Counted from the stretch's first letter, positions 50,373-63,056 are shown. The stretch is 64,000 nt of DNA from Rheinheimera pacifica (GCF_900108485.1 NZ_FNXF01000011.1:1-64000), one strand, 5' to 3'. Program-made: numbers and translations. Notes: generated by a model from the letters alone, not told the origin.

Positions 50373-51227
50373 CTAACGTAAAATAAGCAGGGAGCATTTG
50401 GCTTTGCATATCATGGCAGTGGTAGTGCTGCCGACAATAAATTGCCGGATACGCGAGTGGCCATAAGCACCCATTACCATTAAATCTATGACATGCTCTT
50501 GCTGATACTGGTGCAGCACGGTTTCCGGCTCGCCGGCTACTATCGCTACTTTGGTGTCAAAACCGGCATTGCGCAATATTTGAGCACCGCTGTCCATTTG
50601 CATCCGGGCGGCTTCGGTTTCAGCACCGGCCATCACCAGATGCACCGGCAAGCCGCGGCCCAGCGGGCTGCCTGCCAGCATTTCCAGGCCTTTTAACGCC
50701 GTAGCACTGCCATCATAAGCCAGCATAATACGTTGCGGCGCTTTATAGCTTTGCTGCGTAAGCAAGATGGGCTTGTGTAAACTGCGGATCACCCGTTCAA
50801 CATGCAGGCCCATATGGCCGTGTGCTTCAGCACTGCTAAAGCCACGCTTGCCCATTACCAGCAGCCGGGTTTCCTCTTCCAGTTCGGTTAAGGTTTCTAC
50901 CAACTGGCCGTGGCGTAAGCGCTCGTCTACCGCTTTCACACCGGCGTGTTCAGCGCGTGCTTTGGCGGCATCTAAAATACTGCGGCTGCGCTCCATTGCC
51001 AGCTTGCTGTGTTTTTCATCCAGCTCGGCCAGTTGCTGTAACAATAATTCCTGTGAACCCAGGCCAATACTGCCGCTAAGATCCGGTGTTTGGGTGTGTT
51101 GCGCTTTGTCCAGCACATGCACTACCGACATCGCCACATCAAGTTTTTTTGCTGCCCATACGGCGTAGTCGCATACCGCTTCGGCATAAGGTGAGGCATC
51201 AATACACGCCAGTACTTTTTTAGTCAT
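50373..51227 (-). CDS. Tandem universal stress protein
   Basis: A 284-residue cytoplasmic protein with two UspA domains (about 3-142 and 150-284). The second has the ATP-binding pattern VMGAYGHSRIRQFIVGSTTTAM (G-x2-G-x9-GST); the first has VMGKRGFSSAEAHGHMGLHVERVIR, where the last part is altered. The start is ILACIDASPYAEAV-like. It is 20 bp downstream of the SulP gene on the minus strand and probably regulates or accompanies that transporter. USP-SulP pairs are widespread. Confidence 0.9.
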   Translation of the reverse strand: MTKKVLACIDASPYAEAVCDYAVWAAKKLDVAMSVVHVLDKAQHTQTPDLSGSIGLGSQELLLQQLAELDEKHSKLAMERSRSILDAAKARAEHAGVKAVDERLRHGQLVETLTELEEETRLLVMGKRGFSSAEAHGHMGLHVERVIRSLHKPILLTQQSYKAPQRIMLAYDGSATALKGLEMLAGSPLGRGLPVHLVMAGAETEAARMQMDSGAQILRNAGFDTKVAIVAGEPETVLHQYQQEHVIDLMVMGAYGHSRIRQFIVGSTTTAMICKAKCSLLILR

Positions 51228-51247
51228 TGTTGTGCTCCTCGGTAAAA

Positions 51248-52729
51248 TTAATGGCCCATCAGCTTTGCAACCGCATCTGGCCGGTTATGCACAGCAAACT
51301 TGTCTACCAGGGTAGCGCTGGCTTCATTTAAACCAATCAGCACTACTTCGGTGCCTTCGCGGCGAAACTTAATTACTACCTTATCCAGCGAACTAATGGC
51401 GGTGATATCCCAAAAATGCGCCTGGCTTAAATCAATACTGACTTTTTCTACTGCATCTTTAAAATCAAAGGCTGCGACAAAGTGCTCGGCTGAAGTAAAA
51501 AACACCTGCCCTACCACCTGGTATTCGCGCAGACGGCCGTCGGCAGACAGTGTTGAGCCGATATACAGAATTTTGCCCACTTTGCTGGCAAAAAACAGTG
51601 CGCTAAATAACACGCCCACTAATACGCCGTAAGCCAGGTTATGGCTAAATACCGTTACCAACACCGTGGCTATCATTACCACGCTGGAGCTTTTCGGGTT
51701 TTTGCGTAAGTCTTTCACCGAGCCCCAGCTAAAAGTACCGATAGACACCATAATCATAATGGCCACCAGCGCCGCCATAGGAATAAGCCCAACCCAAGCG
51801 TCCAGAAATACAATTAATATCAGCAGGAAAATACCGGCCAGCAAGGTAGATAAGCGCGTACGGCCACCGGATTTTACGTTAATTACAGATTGGCCAATCA
51901 TGGCACAACCTGCCATACCACCAATTAAGCCAGAGCCAATATTTGCTACGCCCTGGCCAACACATTCGCGGTTTTTATCACTGCTGGTGTCGGTTAAATC
52001 ATCAACAATAGTGGCTGTCATTAACGATTCCAGAATACCCACCACGGCTAACGCTAAAGCATACGGCAAAATAATTATTAGGGTATTCCACGTTAGTGGT
52101 ACGTCAGGCCATAAAAATATCGGCAGGCTGTCTGGCAGCTCGCCCATATCAGCCACAGTGCGGATATCAAAACCAAAATACAGCGCCACTGAAGTCAGCA
52201 CTACTATGCATACCAGCGGTGAAGGTATGGCTTTAGTAAGGTAGGGAAATAAGTAAATAATGGCCAGGCCGGCTGCTGTCATAGCATATACCTGCACTGA
52301 GCCATGTTCGGTCAGCTCAGGGAGCTGTGCAATAAAAATCAGGATCGCCAGTGCGTTAACAAAACCGGTCACCACAGAGCGCGAGACAAAACGCATTAAG
52401 TCGCCAAGCTTAAACAGGCCAAAAATAATTTGCAGCACCCCGGTTAGCAAGGTAGCAGCAAGCAGGTACTCCAGCCCGTGCTCGCGCACCAGTGTTACCA
52501 TTAACAGTGCCATCGCGCCGGTAGCAGCAGAGATCATGCCCGGCCGGCCACCGGCAAAGGCGGTAATTACCGCAATACAGAATGAGGCATACAGGCCAAC
52601 TTTGGGGTCAACGCCGGCAATAATAGAAAAAGCAATGGCTTCAGGTATCAGCGCCAGTGCCACAACTAAGGCCGCAAGCACATCTCCACGCAGGTTGGAA
52701 AACCAGTGTCGTTTTAAGTAGGTTATCAT
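51248..52729 (-). CDS. SulP-family anion transporter with STAS domain
   Basis: A 493-residue SulP protein. About eleven to twelve helices fill residues 8-395 ([38 protein letters not shown], typical of Sul[32 protein letters not shown]); a STAS domain follows at about 405-490 ([26 protein letters not shown]). The family moves sulfate, bicarbonate or other anions; the IPEAIAFS segment and pairing with a USP and NhaD suggest bicarbonate uptake with sodium coupling, an inference from context. Confidence 0.9.
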   Translation of the reverse strand: MITYLKRHWFSNLRGDVLAALVVALALIPEAIAFSIIAGVDPKVGLYASFCIAVITAFAGGRPGMISAATGAMALLMVTLVREHGLEYLLAATLLTGVLQIIFGLFKLGDLMRFVSRSVVTGFVNALAILIFIAQLPELTEHGSVQVYAMTAAGLAIIYLFPYLTKAIPSPLVCIVVLTSVALYFGFDIRTVADMGELPDSLPIFLWPDVPLTWNTLIIILPYALALAVVGILESLMTATIVDDLTDTSSDKNRECVGQGVANIGSGLIGGMAGCAMIGQSVINVKSGGRTRLSTLLAGIFLLILIVFLDAWVGLIPMAALVAIMIMVSIGTFSWGSVKDLRKNPKSSSVVMIATVLVTVFSHNLAYGVLVGVLFSALFFASKVGKILYIGSTLSADGRLREYQVVGQVFFTSAEHFVAAFDFKDAVEKVSIDLSQAHFWDITAISSLDKVVIKFRREGTEVVLIGLNEASATLVDKFAVHNRPDAVAKLMGH

Positions 52730-52929
52730 TTAACAGTCCGGATCAGGTAACACGTTATCCGCCAGGCAAAGCGGTATTAAGTACTATCAGCTATCGGCAA
52801 TCTGTTACATTGGCCCGGGTATCCTGCACTACAAAAGAAAAGGTGTCTGGTGTTACGGCGGCGCAGTTTAGCAAAAAAACACTATGCTGCCCACCGCTGA
52901 AGCAAGAATTACACAGAAAATACCCGCGG

Positions 52930-53412
52930 TTATACCGGCAGGCCTTCACGAAAAAACTGTACGCCACCGCATTCACCGCAAGCCAGTAGCTCTGCCGGAT
53001 GGGTGTAATCAATATGCTGTAAACAATGGCTGCAACGGTAACGCCCCATGCCTACTATTTCTCCCTGATAATAAACGCCCTGATGTTTAAAATCCTGTGC
53101 CAGCTCCTGCCACTCTAACTGGCTTTTATCGGTAATGCTGCTCAGCTCCTGCCACAATGCTTCCGGCCATAGCGATGGCGGTTCGGTGCTGTCTTTAGCC
53201 ACATCTTCAGCGTCGTGGTCCTGCCACTGGCGTTTTAGCGTTTCTACAAACAGCGCCGTTTCATAGGCGCTCAGCTCTTTACCGGCTTTAACATAGGCTT
53301 TTAACTGCTCAACAAAGCCAACCATATTGTCCAGTTGCTGCTGCTCAGCTTGTTGTAATGTCTGGCTGAACTCACTAAGCCAGGCTTGATACTTCTTTAC
53401 AAAATCTGTCAT
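52930..53412 (-). CDS. ybeL: Zinc-ribbon protein YbeL (DUF1451)
   Basis: A 160-residue protein matching YbeL/DUF1451: helical N-terminal region (about 5-115) and a C-terminal zinc ribbon with CSHC and CGEC pairs (RYRCSHCLQHIDYTHPAELLACGECGGVQFFREG). It is divergent from leuS, the same neighbourhood as in E. coli, which supports the assignment. Its function is unknown. A 200-bp gap between it and the SulP gene holds nothing I can name. Confidence 0.88.
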   Translation of the reverse strand: MTDFVKKYQAWLSEFSQTLQQAEQQQLDNMVGFVEQLKAYVKAGKELSAYETALFVETLKRQWQDHDAEDVAKDSTEPPSLWPEALWQELSSITDKSQLEWQELAQDFKHQGVYYQGEIVGMGRYRCSHCLQHIDYTHPAELLACGECGGVQFFREGLPV

Positions 53413-53457
53413 GGAGCCTCCAATGGTTTAAAACCAGTATAGACAATACGCTGCTTG

Positions 53458-53486
53458 TTGTTGTCAAAACGCCGCTGCGGTATGCT
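53458..53486 (+). promoter_or_regulatory. Candidate sigma-70 promoter of leuS
   Basis: TTGTTG (53458-53463), a 17-bp spacer and TATGCT (53481-53486) lie 61 bp before the leuS ATG. It is a pattern match only. Confidence 0.4.
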
Positions 53487-53490
53487 ATAG

Positions 53491-56139
<2,649 letters not shown>

Positions 56140-56140
56140 C

Positions 56141-56620
56141 ATGGCCCGCCTAAGCCTGCTGATTGCCCTGCTAAGCAGTATGCTGCTTAGCGGCTGCGGC
56201 TTTCATCTGCGCGGTGATTTACCACTCAGCCATTTTCCGGCCATGTATATTCAAAGTGATCGCCACTCTGAACTGGCGGCACTGGTGAGTAACCGGCTGG
56301 AGCACAACAAAGTAGAACTGCTGGCGTCATACCAGCAATCGGCGCCGATGCTGCAACTGCTTAGCGATTCGCTGGAGCGGCGTACCTTATCGCTGTTTCC
56401 TAATGGCCAGGTGGCTGAATATGAACTTATTTACAAAGTAAGCTACGCGCTGACCATGCCGGATGGCGAACCGCAGCAATATCAGTTTGAGCTGTTCCGC
56501 GATTATCAGGACGACCCGAATCAGGCGGCGGCCAAAGCCAAAGAGCTGGAACTGATGCTGGGCGAGCTGCGCCAGCAGGCTGCCAACCGTATTGTGCGCC
56601 AGCTGTCACGGTTGCATTAA
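56141..56620 (+). CDS. lptE: LPS-assembly lipoprotein LptE
   Basis: A 159-residue outer-membrane lipoprotein (lipobox LSGC at Cys19, GFHLRGDLPL after it). It plugs the LptD barrel and helps place lipopolysaccharide in the outer leaflet. The mature fold has the pattern QSDRHSELAALVSNRL and GQVAEYELIYKVSYAL typical of LptE, with REL-type tail AKELELMLGELRQQAANRIVRQL. It starts one base after leuS and is followed by holA 19 bp later. Confidence 0.93.
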   Translation: MARLSLLIALLSSMLLSGCGFHLRGDLPLSHFPAMYIQSDRHSELAALVSNRLEHNKVELLASYQQSAPMLQLLSDSLERRTLSLFPNGQVAEYELIYKVSYALTMPDGEPQQYQFELFRDYQDDPNQAAAKAKELELMLGELRQQAANRIVRQLSRLH

Positions 56621-56639
56621 TGCCAACCGGGCTACGCTA

Positions 56640-57683
56640 ATGCAAAAACTCTATGCCAATCAGCTGGAACCACACTTAGCCGGGCAACTTGCCCCCTGTT
56701 ACCTGCTGTTTGGCGAAGAGCCGCTGCAAAAGCTTGAAGCCATAGATGCCATTCGCGCCGCGGCAAAACAGCAAGGTTATATTGAACGCATCAGCTTAGC
56801 CGCGGATGCGCAATTTGACTGGAATGAACTTAGCAACGAGCTGCAAGCTATGTCGCTGTTTGCTGAGCGCCGCTTAATTGAATTAGAGCTGGTGCAGCAA
56901 AAGCTTTCCGCCGTGGCCAATGAGCAGTTAAAAAACCTGCCGCAACAGTTACACAGCGATATTATTTTGCTGATCCACGGCGAGCGCAGCCACAGCGATG
57001 TCAGCAAACTGGCCTGGTTTAAGCAGTTGCAAACCCAGGCAGTACAAATACCCATTTATGCCCTGGACGAACGCCAAAGCCAGCAATGGTTAAGCCAGCG
57101 CGCGCGCCAGTTACAGCTGCAGCTGAGCAGCGATGCGCTGGCATTACTGCAGCACCATTGTGCCGGTAATTTACTGGCGGCCCGGCAAGAGCTGGAAAAA
57201 CTGGCGCTCAGCAATTTGCCCCAGCCACTGGATGCCAACGCTTTAAGCTCCTTTTTAGCCGACCACTCCAGCTTTACAGTATTTCAGCTGATAGACGCCA
57301 TCTTACAGGGCCAGGCCGACGAAGCATTGCACCGCCTGCAACGGTTGTGTCAGCAGGACACTGAGCCGGTTATTATTGCCTGGCAGCTACAAAAAGAAGT
57401 GCTGCAACTGCGCCAGTTACAGCAGGCCCCGCAGCACAACCTGAATGACAGCTTTAAAAGCCTGGCTATCTGGCCCAAACGCCAGCCGCTGTACCAGAGC
57501 GCGCTTAAGCGTTTATCGGCGAACTGGCTGGATTATCTGCTGCAGGAGCTGGCAGCATTCGACCGGTTGTATAAAAGCGGCCAGCTAACTAACAGTGAAG
57601 TGGCGCTGGCACATCTGGTGACGTTATTTGTTAAACCGGTGCCTAAAGCGTTTTCGCTGCAACAACACGCCAGCTATGACTAA
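56640..57683 (+). CDS. holA: DNA polymerase III delta subunit
   Basis: A 347-residue clamp-loader subunit. It starts MQKLYANQLEPHLAGQLAPCYLLFGEEPLQKLEAIDAIR, the standard HolA opening with the YLLFGEEPL segment, then AAA-like domain and the collar domain (SFTVFQLIDAILQGQADEALHRLQRLCQQ). No Walker motif is expected in delta. The chosen ATG at 56640 is preceded by a weak site; the open frame starts at 56592 inside lptE, which is unlikely. It is in the leuS-to-dacA operon. Confidence 0.93.
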   Translation: MQKLYANQLEPHLAGQLAPCYLLFGEEPLQKLEAIDAIRAAAKQQGYIERISLAADAQFDWNELSNELQAMSLFAERRLIELELVQQKLSAVANEQLKNLPQQLHSDIILLIHGERSHSDVSKLAWFKQLQTQAVQIPIYALDERQSQQWLSQRARQLQLQLSSDALALLQHHCAGNLLAARQELEKLALSNLPQPLDANALSSFLADHSSFTVFQLIDAILQGQADEALHRLQRLCQQDTEPVIIAWQLQKEVLQLRQLQQAPQHNLNDSFKSLAIWPKRQPLYQSALKRLSANWLDYLLQELAAFDRLYKSGQLTNSEVALAHLVTLFVKPVPKAFSLQQHASYD

Positions 57684-57703
57684 GCATTTATGACTAAACA
57701 CCT

Positions 57704-58339
57704 ATGATAAAACACATCGGCATTCTGGGTGGCACCTTTGACCCGGTACACAACGGCCACATTCGCTGCGCCCATTATGTCCAGCAACACTGTGCCCTGG
57801 ATGAAGTAAGGCTAATGCCCTGCCATTTGCCGGCGCATCGTGCCACGCCAGGCGTAAGCAGTGAGCAGCGCGCCGCTATGGTGCAGCTGGCCATAAGCCA
57901 ATACCCGCAGCTGAAACTGGAACGGCTGGAGTTAAATAAGCCCAGCGCCTCCTACACCGCAGACAGCCTGCAATTGTTAAGCACGCAAGAGCCCGGCAGC
58001 CGCTTTTACTTTATTATCGGCATGGATTCGTTGTGTTATTTTCGCAGCTGGAAAAACTGGCCGGATATACTTAAGCTTGCCCACTTACTGGTATGCCAGC
58101 GCCCCGGTTACAGCCAGCAAGACGGCGACGCGCCGGCATTATTGCAGCAGTTTGGTGTAACCGACCTGGCCACCATGCGCCAACGCCCCAGCGGTTGCAT
58201 TATGCTGCTGGCCAACCCGCTAGCAGACATTAGCGCCAGCGAAATCCGCCGACAATTGCAGCAACAGCAAAGCGCGGCAAAAACTTTAGATCCCGCCGTA
58301 TTGAACTATATTCAAACACAGCAACTCTATCAGGCTTAA
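57704..58339 (+). CDS. nadD: Nicotinate-nucleotide adenylyltransferase
   Basis: A 211-residue NAD biosynthesis enzyme. The nucleotidyl-transfer motif GILGGTFDPVHNGHIR is at 6-21, and the second motif ISASEIRR near 177-184 matches the family ISSTEIR. A central FIIGMDSLCYFRSWKNW segment is the deamido-NAD substrate region. Length is normal. It follows holA by 20 bp and precedes rsfS. Confidence 0.96.
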   Translation: MIKHIGILGGTFDPVHNGHIRCAHYVQQHCALDEVRLMPCHLPAHRATPGVSSEQRAAMVQLAISQYPQLKLERLELNKPSASYTADSLQLLSTQEPGSRFYFIIGMDSLCYFRSWKNWPDILKLAHLLVCQRPGYSQQDGDAPALLQQFGVTDLATMRQRPSGCIMLLANPLADISASEIRRQLQQQQSAAKTLDPAVLNYIQTQQLYQA

Positions 58340-58401
58340 GCGCTATATCCGCGTTTAAACTGTGCTAAAATGCCGCTTTTTTAACGCGCAGAGGAATCAG
58401 G

Positions 58402-58722
58402 GTGCAAACAGCCGAACTGGTAAGTTTTATTCAGGACAAAATTGACGACATGAAAGGCCGCGATATCGTGACTTTAGACGTGCGCGGCAAATCCAGTGTC
58501 ACTGAGTTTATGATAGTGTGCTCCGGCACATCAAACCGCCACACTAAATCTATTGCCGACTATGTAGCTGGCGAAGCCAAAAAAGCCGGCCTGCCAACCT
58601 TAGGCATTGAAGGCCAGGCATCCGGCGAATGGGTGTTACTGGATTTAGACGAAGTGGTAGTGCATGTAATGCTGGAAGAAACCCGCAGTTTTTACCAGTT
58701 GGAAAAGCTTTGGAGCGCCTAG
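58402..58722 (+). CDS. rsfS: Ribosome silencing factor RsfS
   Basis: A 106-residue protein that binds uL14 and blocks subunit joining in starvation. It has the family pattern KIDDMKGRDIVTLDVRGKSSVTEFMIVCSGTSNRHTKSIAD and EGQASGEWVLLDLDEVVVHVM. The start is GTG at 58402 with AGAGGAATCAGG before it. A possible internal promoter (GCTAAAAT near 58362) precedes it. It lies 6 bp before rlmH. Confidence 0.96.
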   Translation: MQTAELVSFIQDKIDDMKGRDIVTLDVRGKSSVTEFMIVCSGTSNRHTKSIADYVAGEAKKAGLPTLGIEGQASGEWVLLDLDEVVVHVMLEETRSFYQLEKLWSA

Positions 58723-58728
58723 GCTGAC

Positions 58729-59199
58729 ATGAAGTTAGTGCTGATTGCTGTAGGCAACAAAATGCCCGCCTGGGTACAAACCGGTTTTGACGAATATGCC
58801 AGACGCTTTCCGCGTGATATGCCGCTGGAGTTAATTGAAATTCCGGCCGGCAAACGCGGTAAAAATGCCGACATAAAACGCATTCTGGAACAGGAAGGCG
58901 AGAAAATGCTGGCAGCAATACCGCGCGGCAGCAAAATAGTTACGCTGGAAGTTACCGGCGACAACTGGAGTAGCCCCACCCTTGCCACTAAACTTACCGA
59001 CTGGCAACGCGATGGCCGCGATGTGTGTTTGCTGGTTGGCGGCCCGGAAGGGCTGGCTCCGGCTTGCATTGCCGCCAGTGAGGCCAAATGGTCATTGTCA
59101 GCATTGACATTACCGCACCCGCTGGTTCGGGTGGTACTGGCCGAAAGCCTGTACCGTGCCTGGAGTATATGTACTAATCATCCTTATCATCGCGAGTAA
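58729..59199 (+). CDS. rlmH: 23S rRNA (pseudouridine1915-N3)-methyltransferase RlmH
   Basis: A 156-residue SPOUT methyltransferase. It begins [28 protein letters not shown] and has the knot residues [11 protein letters not shown] near 104-114 and [27 protein letters not shown] at the end, all standard. Length is normal. It follows rsfS by 6 bp and precedes mrdA by 2 bp. Confidence 0.97.
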   Translation: MKLVLIAVGNKMPAWVQTGFDEYARRFPRDMPLELIEIPAGKRGKNADIKRILEQEGEKMLAAIPRGSKIVTLEVTGDNWSSPTLATKLTDWQRDGRDVCLLVGGPEGLAPACIAASEAKWSLSALTLPHPLVRVVLAESLYRAWSICTNHPYHRE

Positions 59200-59201
59200 A
59201 G

Positions 59202-61070
59202 ATGTTTAAAAAGCGCGTTGCCATTCAGGATTTTGCCGCCGAAAGCCGTTTGTTTAATCAACGGGCGGTGTTTGCCATTCTGTTTGTCGTGCTGATGTTT
59301 AGCGTTATCGTGTTTAACCAGTATCAACTGCAGATTGTCTCTTATCAGGATTACCAAACCCGCTCGGAAGGTAACCGCATTAAAGTGGTGCCGCTGGCAC
59401 CCAACCGTGGCCTTATTTATGACCGCAGCGGCATTTTGCTGGCAGAAAACCGGCCGGTATTCTCGCTGGAGCTGATCCCAGAACAAATTAATGATATGGC
59501 CGGCACTTTGGCAGAGCTGGCAACGCTGATCGAATTTACCGCAGAGCAGCAAGACGCTTTTTTAAAACAGGTAAGAGCCCAGCGCCGCTTTAACAGCATC
59601 ACGCTAAAAGAACAGCTTGATGATCAGGAAGTGGCCATTCTGGCGGCCAATCAGCATCGTTTTCCCGGCGTAACTGTTGAGGCCCGCTTAAGCCGGCACT
59701 ATCCGTTTGGCGATCTGTTTACTCATGCCCTCGGTTATATCGGCAAAATAAACACCCGTGAATTACAGCAACTGGAGCTGGATGGCGAGGCGCCAAACTA
59801 TGCGGCCAGCCGCGATATCGGCAAAATAGGCCTGGAGCGTTTTTATCAGCGCGAGCTGCACGGCACCATGGGCTATCAGGAAGTTGAAGTGAACAACCGC
59901 GGCCGCTTAATCCGGGTGCTGCGCTCAGTTCCCGCCGTTTCCGGCCAGAATATTCAGCTTGGCCTGGATGTCGGGCTGCAATTAACGGCACAACAGATAC
60001 TTAAACAACATCGCGGCGCAATAGTGGCGATAGATCCACGCGATGGCGCCGTACTGGCGTTTTACAGCAACCCCAGTTACGACGCCAACCTGTTTGTGCA
60101 TGGCATCAGCTCGGCTAATTACAACGAATTACTGAACTCACGCGACAGGCCACTCATTAACCGCGTAACTCAGGGTGTTTACCCACCGGCCTCTACCATT
60201 AAGCCGCACCTGGCCTTGCTGGGGCTGGAAAGCCGCACCATTACCACCAATACAAAAATCTGGGACCCGGGCTATTACACCCTGCCCAACAGCGATCACC
60301 GTTTTCGCGACCATATCCGCTGGGGGCATGGCTGGGTAGATATTTACACCGCTATTACCAAAAGCTGCGACACCTTTTTTTATGATATGGGCATTAAGCT
60401 GGGTATTGACCGGATCTCTGAATACATGCACAAAATGGGTTTTGGCGAAAAAACCGGTATAGATATTCTGGAAGAAAGCAGCGCTAATATGCCATCACGC
60501 GGCTGGAAACGGGCGCGGCACAACCAACCCTGGTATCCCGGTGACACCGTACCGCTGAGCATAGGCCAGAGCTACTGGACCACCACACCGTTACAACTTG
60601 CCGTTGCCACCACACCTTTGCTTAACCGCGGTAAATTAGTTACACCGCATATGGTAACCGCCTTTAACAATGGTGAAACCACCGCCGCCAACATTTTACC
60701 GCCACGGCAGGTGCTGGATGTTGAAAATGAACAAAATTATGCCGTTGTTATGGATACCATGCACCAGACAGTAAGCACTCTCGGCGGCACAGCGCACAGA
60801 GCCTTTATTGGTGCACAATACAGCTCTGCAGGCAAAACCGGTACCGCGCAACTGGCCGCCATAGCACAAGATGCCAAATATGACGCCGATGCCATTGACG
60901 AGCGCCTGCGCGATAATGCTATGTATCTTGGCTACGCCCCCTATGACAAGCCCACCATCCTGGTGGTAGTGGCGCTGGAAAATGCCGGTGGTGGTGGCAG
61001 TAACGCTGCGCCGCTGGCCCGCCAGCTGATGGATTACTACTTTACTGCCGGAGTAAACCGCGATGAGTGA
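59202..61070 (+). CDS. mrdA: Penicillin-binding protein 2
   Basis: A 622-residue elongasome transpeptidase with an N-terminal membrane helix (about 22-42, AVFAILFVVLMFSVIVFNQYQLQI), a dimerisation domain (about 60-240) and a transpeptidase domain. The active motifs are SxxK in PPASTIKPHL (near 328), SxN-type SCD in ITKSCDTFF (near 386) and KTG in GKTGTAQ (near 547). It cross-links side-wall peptidoglycan with RodA, the next gene, whose start overlaps its stop by 8 bp. Confidence 0.97.
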   Translation: MFKKRVAIQDFAAESRLFNQRAVFAILFVVLMFSVIVFNQYQLQIVSYQDYQTRSEGNRIKVVPLAPNRGLIYDRSGILLAENRPVFSLELIPEQINDMAGTLAELATLIEFTAEQQDAFLKQVRAQRRFNSITLKEQLDDQEVAILAANQHRFPGVTVEARLSRHYPFGDLFTHALGYIGKINTRELQQLELDGEAPNYAASRDIGKIGLERFYQRELHGTMGYQEVEVNNRGRLIRVLRSVPAVSGQNIQLGLDVGLQLTAQQILKQHRGAIVAIDPRDGAVLAFYSNPSYDANLFVHGISSANYNELLNSRDRPLINRVTQGVYPPASTIKPHLALLGLESRTITTNTKIWDPGYYTLPNSDHRFRDHIRWGHGWVDIYTAITKSCDTFFYDMGIKLGIDRISEYMHKMGFGEKTGIDILEESSANMPSRGWKRARHNQPWYPGDTVPLSIGQSYWTTTPLQLAVATTPLLNRGKLVTPHMVTAFNNGETTAANILPPRQVLDVENEQNYAVVMDTMHQTVSTLGGTAHRAFIGAQYSSAGKTGTAQLAAIAQDAKYDADAIDERLRDNAMYLGYAPYDKPTILVVVALENAGGGGSNAAPLARQLMDYYFTAGVNRDE

Positions 61071-62181
61071 TGATTTCACCGGCAACGCCCGGCACAGCCG
61101 GCTGGCACAGTTTCATATCGACACGCCGTTATTACTTGGATTACTGGCGCTGATAGGCTTTGGCTTAATGGTGCTCTACAGCGCCTCTGGCCAAAGCATT
61201 GTGATGATGGAACGCCAGATAGTACGTCTGGGTATTGCACTGGCCGTGATGATTGCCTTTGCCCAAATAAAACCCCAAACGTTAAAACGCTGGTCTTTTC
61301 CGCTGTTTTTGGTTGGCGTGGCGTTGCTGGTAGCGGTAATGCTGGTAGGCAGTGTTGGCAAAGGCGCCCAGCGCTGGCTGGATCTGGGTTTTATGATGTT
61401 TCAGCCATCAGAAATAATGAAGCTGGCGGTGCCAATGGCAGTAGCCTGGTTTATTGCATCCCACAGCTTGCCGCCCCGTATTCTGCATCTGCTGGGCGGT
61501 GTTTTGATGTGCGCCGTACCAACACTGCTTATTGCCCAGCAACCCGACTTAGGTACCTCTATTCTGATAGCCACTGCCGGTGTTTTCGTACTATTTCTAT
61601 CTGGCATGAGCTGGCGCCTGATTGCACTGGTAGCAGGCTTAATTTCGGCATTTTTGCCCATACTGTGGCTGTTTTTAATGCGCGAATACCAGCGCCAGCG
61701 TGTACTAACCTTTATTAACCCGGAAAGCGATCCGCTGGGTTCCGGTTACCATATTATTCAGTCAAAAATTGCCATCGGCTCTGGTGGTTTTGACGGCAAA
61801 GGCTGGTTACATGGCACCCAATCGCAGTTGGAGTTCTTACCCGAACGCCATACCGATTTTATTTTTGCCGTACTCAGTGAAGAGTTTGGCATGTTGGGTG
61901 TGTTAATATTGCTGGCAATTTACTTGTTTATCATTGTCCGCTGTATAATTATTTCCAGCCGGGCACAGGATAATTACAGTAAGTTGGTAGCCGGCAGCTT
62001 TACGCTGACCTTTTTTGTCTATGTGTTTGTTAATATAGGCATGGTATCCGGCCTGTTACCGGTAGTGGGAGTACCTTTGCCTTTGGTTAGTTTTGGCGGT
62101 ACCTCGATGGTGACACTGATGGCCGCTTTTGGTGTAATAATGTCGGTAGGAACTCATAAACGCATGTTGGCAGCGCCTTGA
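61063..62181 (+). CDS. mrdB: Peptidoglycan glycosyltransferase RodA
   Basis: A 372-residue SEDS polymerase with about ten membrane helices. Family segments: GLMVLYSASGQSIVMMERQ, QRWLDLGFMMFQPSEIMKL, RQRVLTFINPESDPLGSGYHIIQSKIAIGSGG, LPERHTDFIFAVLSEEFG, and VGVPLPLVSFGGTSMVTLM. The Asp of WLDLG/HTDFIF regions marks the catalytic site. It is co-translated with mrdA, and its stop overlaps the rlpA ATG by one base. Confidence 0.97.
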   Translation: MSDDFTGNARHSRLAQFHIDTPLLLGLLALIGFGLMVLYSASGQSIVMMERQIVRLGIALAVMIAFAQIKPQTLKRWSFPLFLVGVALLVAVMLVGSVGKGAQRWLDLGFMMFQPSEIMKLAVPMAVAWFIASHSLPPRILHLLGGVLMCAVPTLLIAQQPDLGTSILIATAGVFVLFLSGMSWRLIALVAGLISAFLPILWLFLMREYQRQRVLTFINPESDPLGSGYHIIQSKIAIGSGGFDGKGWLHGTQSQLEFLPERHTDFIFAVLSEEFGMLGVLILLAIYLFIIVRCIIISSRAQDNYSKLVAGSFTLTFFVYVFVNIGMVSGLLPVVGVPLPLVSFGGTSMVTLMAAFGVIMSVGTHKRMLAAP

Positions 62182-63017
62182 TGAAATACGTAGCTTTAAC
62201 CCTTTCAGTACTGGTTTTACTCAGCGCCTGTAGCAGTAAGCGCAGTAGTACCCCTACAACAACTGAACCAGAGCCTAATGCCGGGCGTTATCAGCAAAAG
62301 AAAGACAGCATTCCGACGCGCCTGCCCACGCTGCTGGAAATGACCGACCCTGTACCACAGGCAGAGCCACTAAGCCGCGGCGGCAACAGGCCCTACAGCT
62401 TGTTTGGCCAGCATTATACGCCACTGGTGCAAAGTACAGATCACCGTGAAGTTGGTATTGCGTCCTGGTATGGCAATAAATTTCATGGCCATCTGACATC
62501 CAATGGCGAAACCTATAATATGTTTGCCATGACTGCAGCACATAAAACCCTGCCACTACCGTCTTATGTTAAAGTGACCAATCTGGATAACAATCAATCG
62601 GCCATAGTGCGGGTAAATGACCGTGGCCCGTTTCACAGCGACAGAGTCATTGATTTATCCTACTCTGCTGCGCATAAAATAGGCATGCTACAACGGGGTA
62701 CAGCCAGAGTTCAGCTGGAACTATTACAATCGCCCGCCATGTACGCGCAGGCCACTGTATCTGGCACCGCAGTAGCCCAAACCAGCAGTTGCTTTATTCA
62801 GGTGCTGGCCAGTTCAGATAGCAACCGCCTCAGCCAGTTGCAGCAAAAACTGCAACGCGAACAGGCATTGCCAAGTGAAATACAGCCGGGCAGCGGAATT
62901 TTTCGCTTATTAGTCGGTCCTACTGCCAGTAAGCAGCAAGCGCAGCAATGGCTGCAACAGTTAAAGTCCGGGCTTTTCCCGGATGCATATTTTTTTGATA
63001 GCCGTCAGTGCAGCTGA
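62181..63017 (+). CDS. rlpA: RlpA-family septal-ring lytic transglycosylase lipoprotein
   Basis: A 278-residue lipoprotein (lipobox LSAC at Cys16). A double-psi beta-barrel domain (about 90-180) has GIASWYGNKFHGHLTSNGETYN and VRVNDRGPFHSDRVIDLS, the catalytic region that cleaves naked glycan strands. A SPOR domain follows (about 200-275, SCFIQVLASSDSNRLSQLQQKL) and binds denuded peptidoglycan. The ATG at 62181 overlaps the mrdB stop; a TTG one codon earlier is not needed. It belongs to the mrdAB-rlpA-dacA unit. Confidence 0.94.
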   Translation: MKYVALTLSVLVLLSACSSKRSSTPTTTEPEPNAGRYQQKKDSIPTRLPTLLEMTDPVPQAEPLSRGGNRPYSLFGQHYTPLVQSTDHREVGIASWYGNKFHGHLTSNGETYNMFAMTAAHKTLPLPSYVKVTNLDNNQSAIVRVNDRGPFHSDRVIDLSYSAAHKIGMLQRGTARVQLELLQSPAMYAQATVSGTAVAQTSSCFIQVLASSDSNRLSQLQQKLQREQALPSEIQPGSGIFRLLVGPTASKQQAQQWLQQLKSGLFPDAYFFDSRQCS

Positions 63018-63056
63018 CATCTGATTAAACATAACGATTAAAAAAGAACAGGTCTC

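Noticed and set aside
50767-52721. Plus-strand open frames of 110-190 codons opposite the stress-protein and SulP genes
   Set aside because: They are antisense shadows with low-complexity Ser, Thr and Ile content, as expected from the reverse complement of membrane-protein codons.
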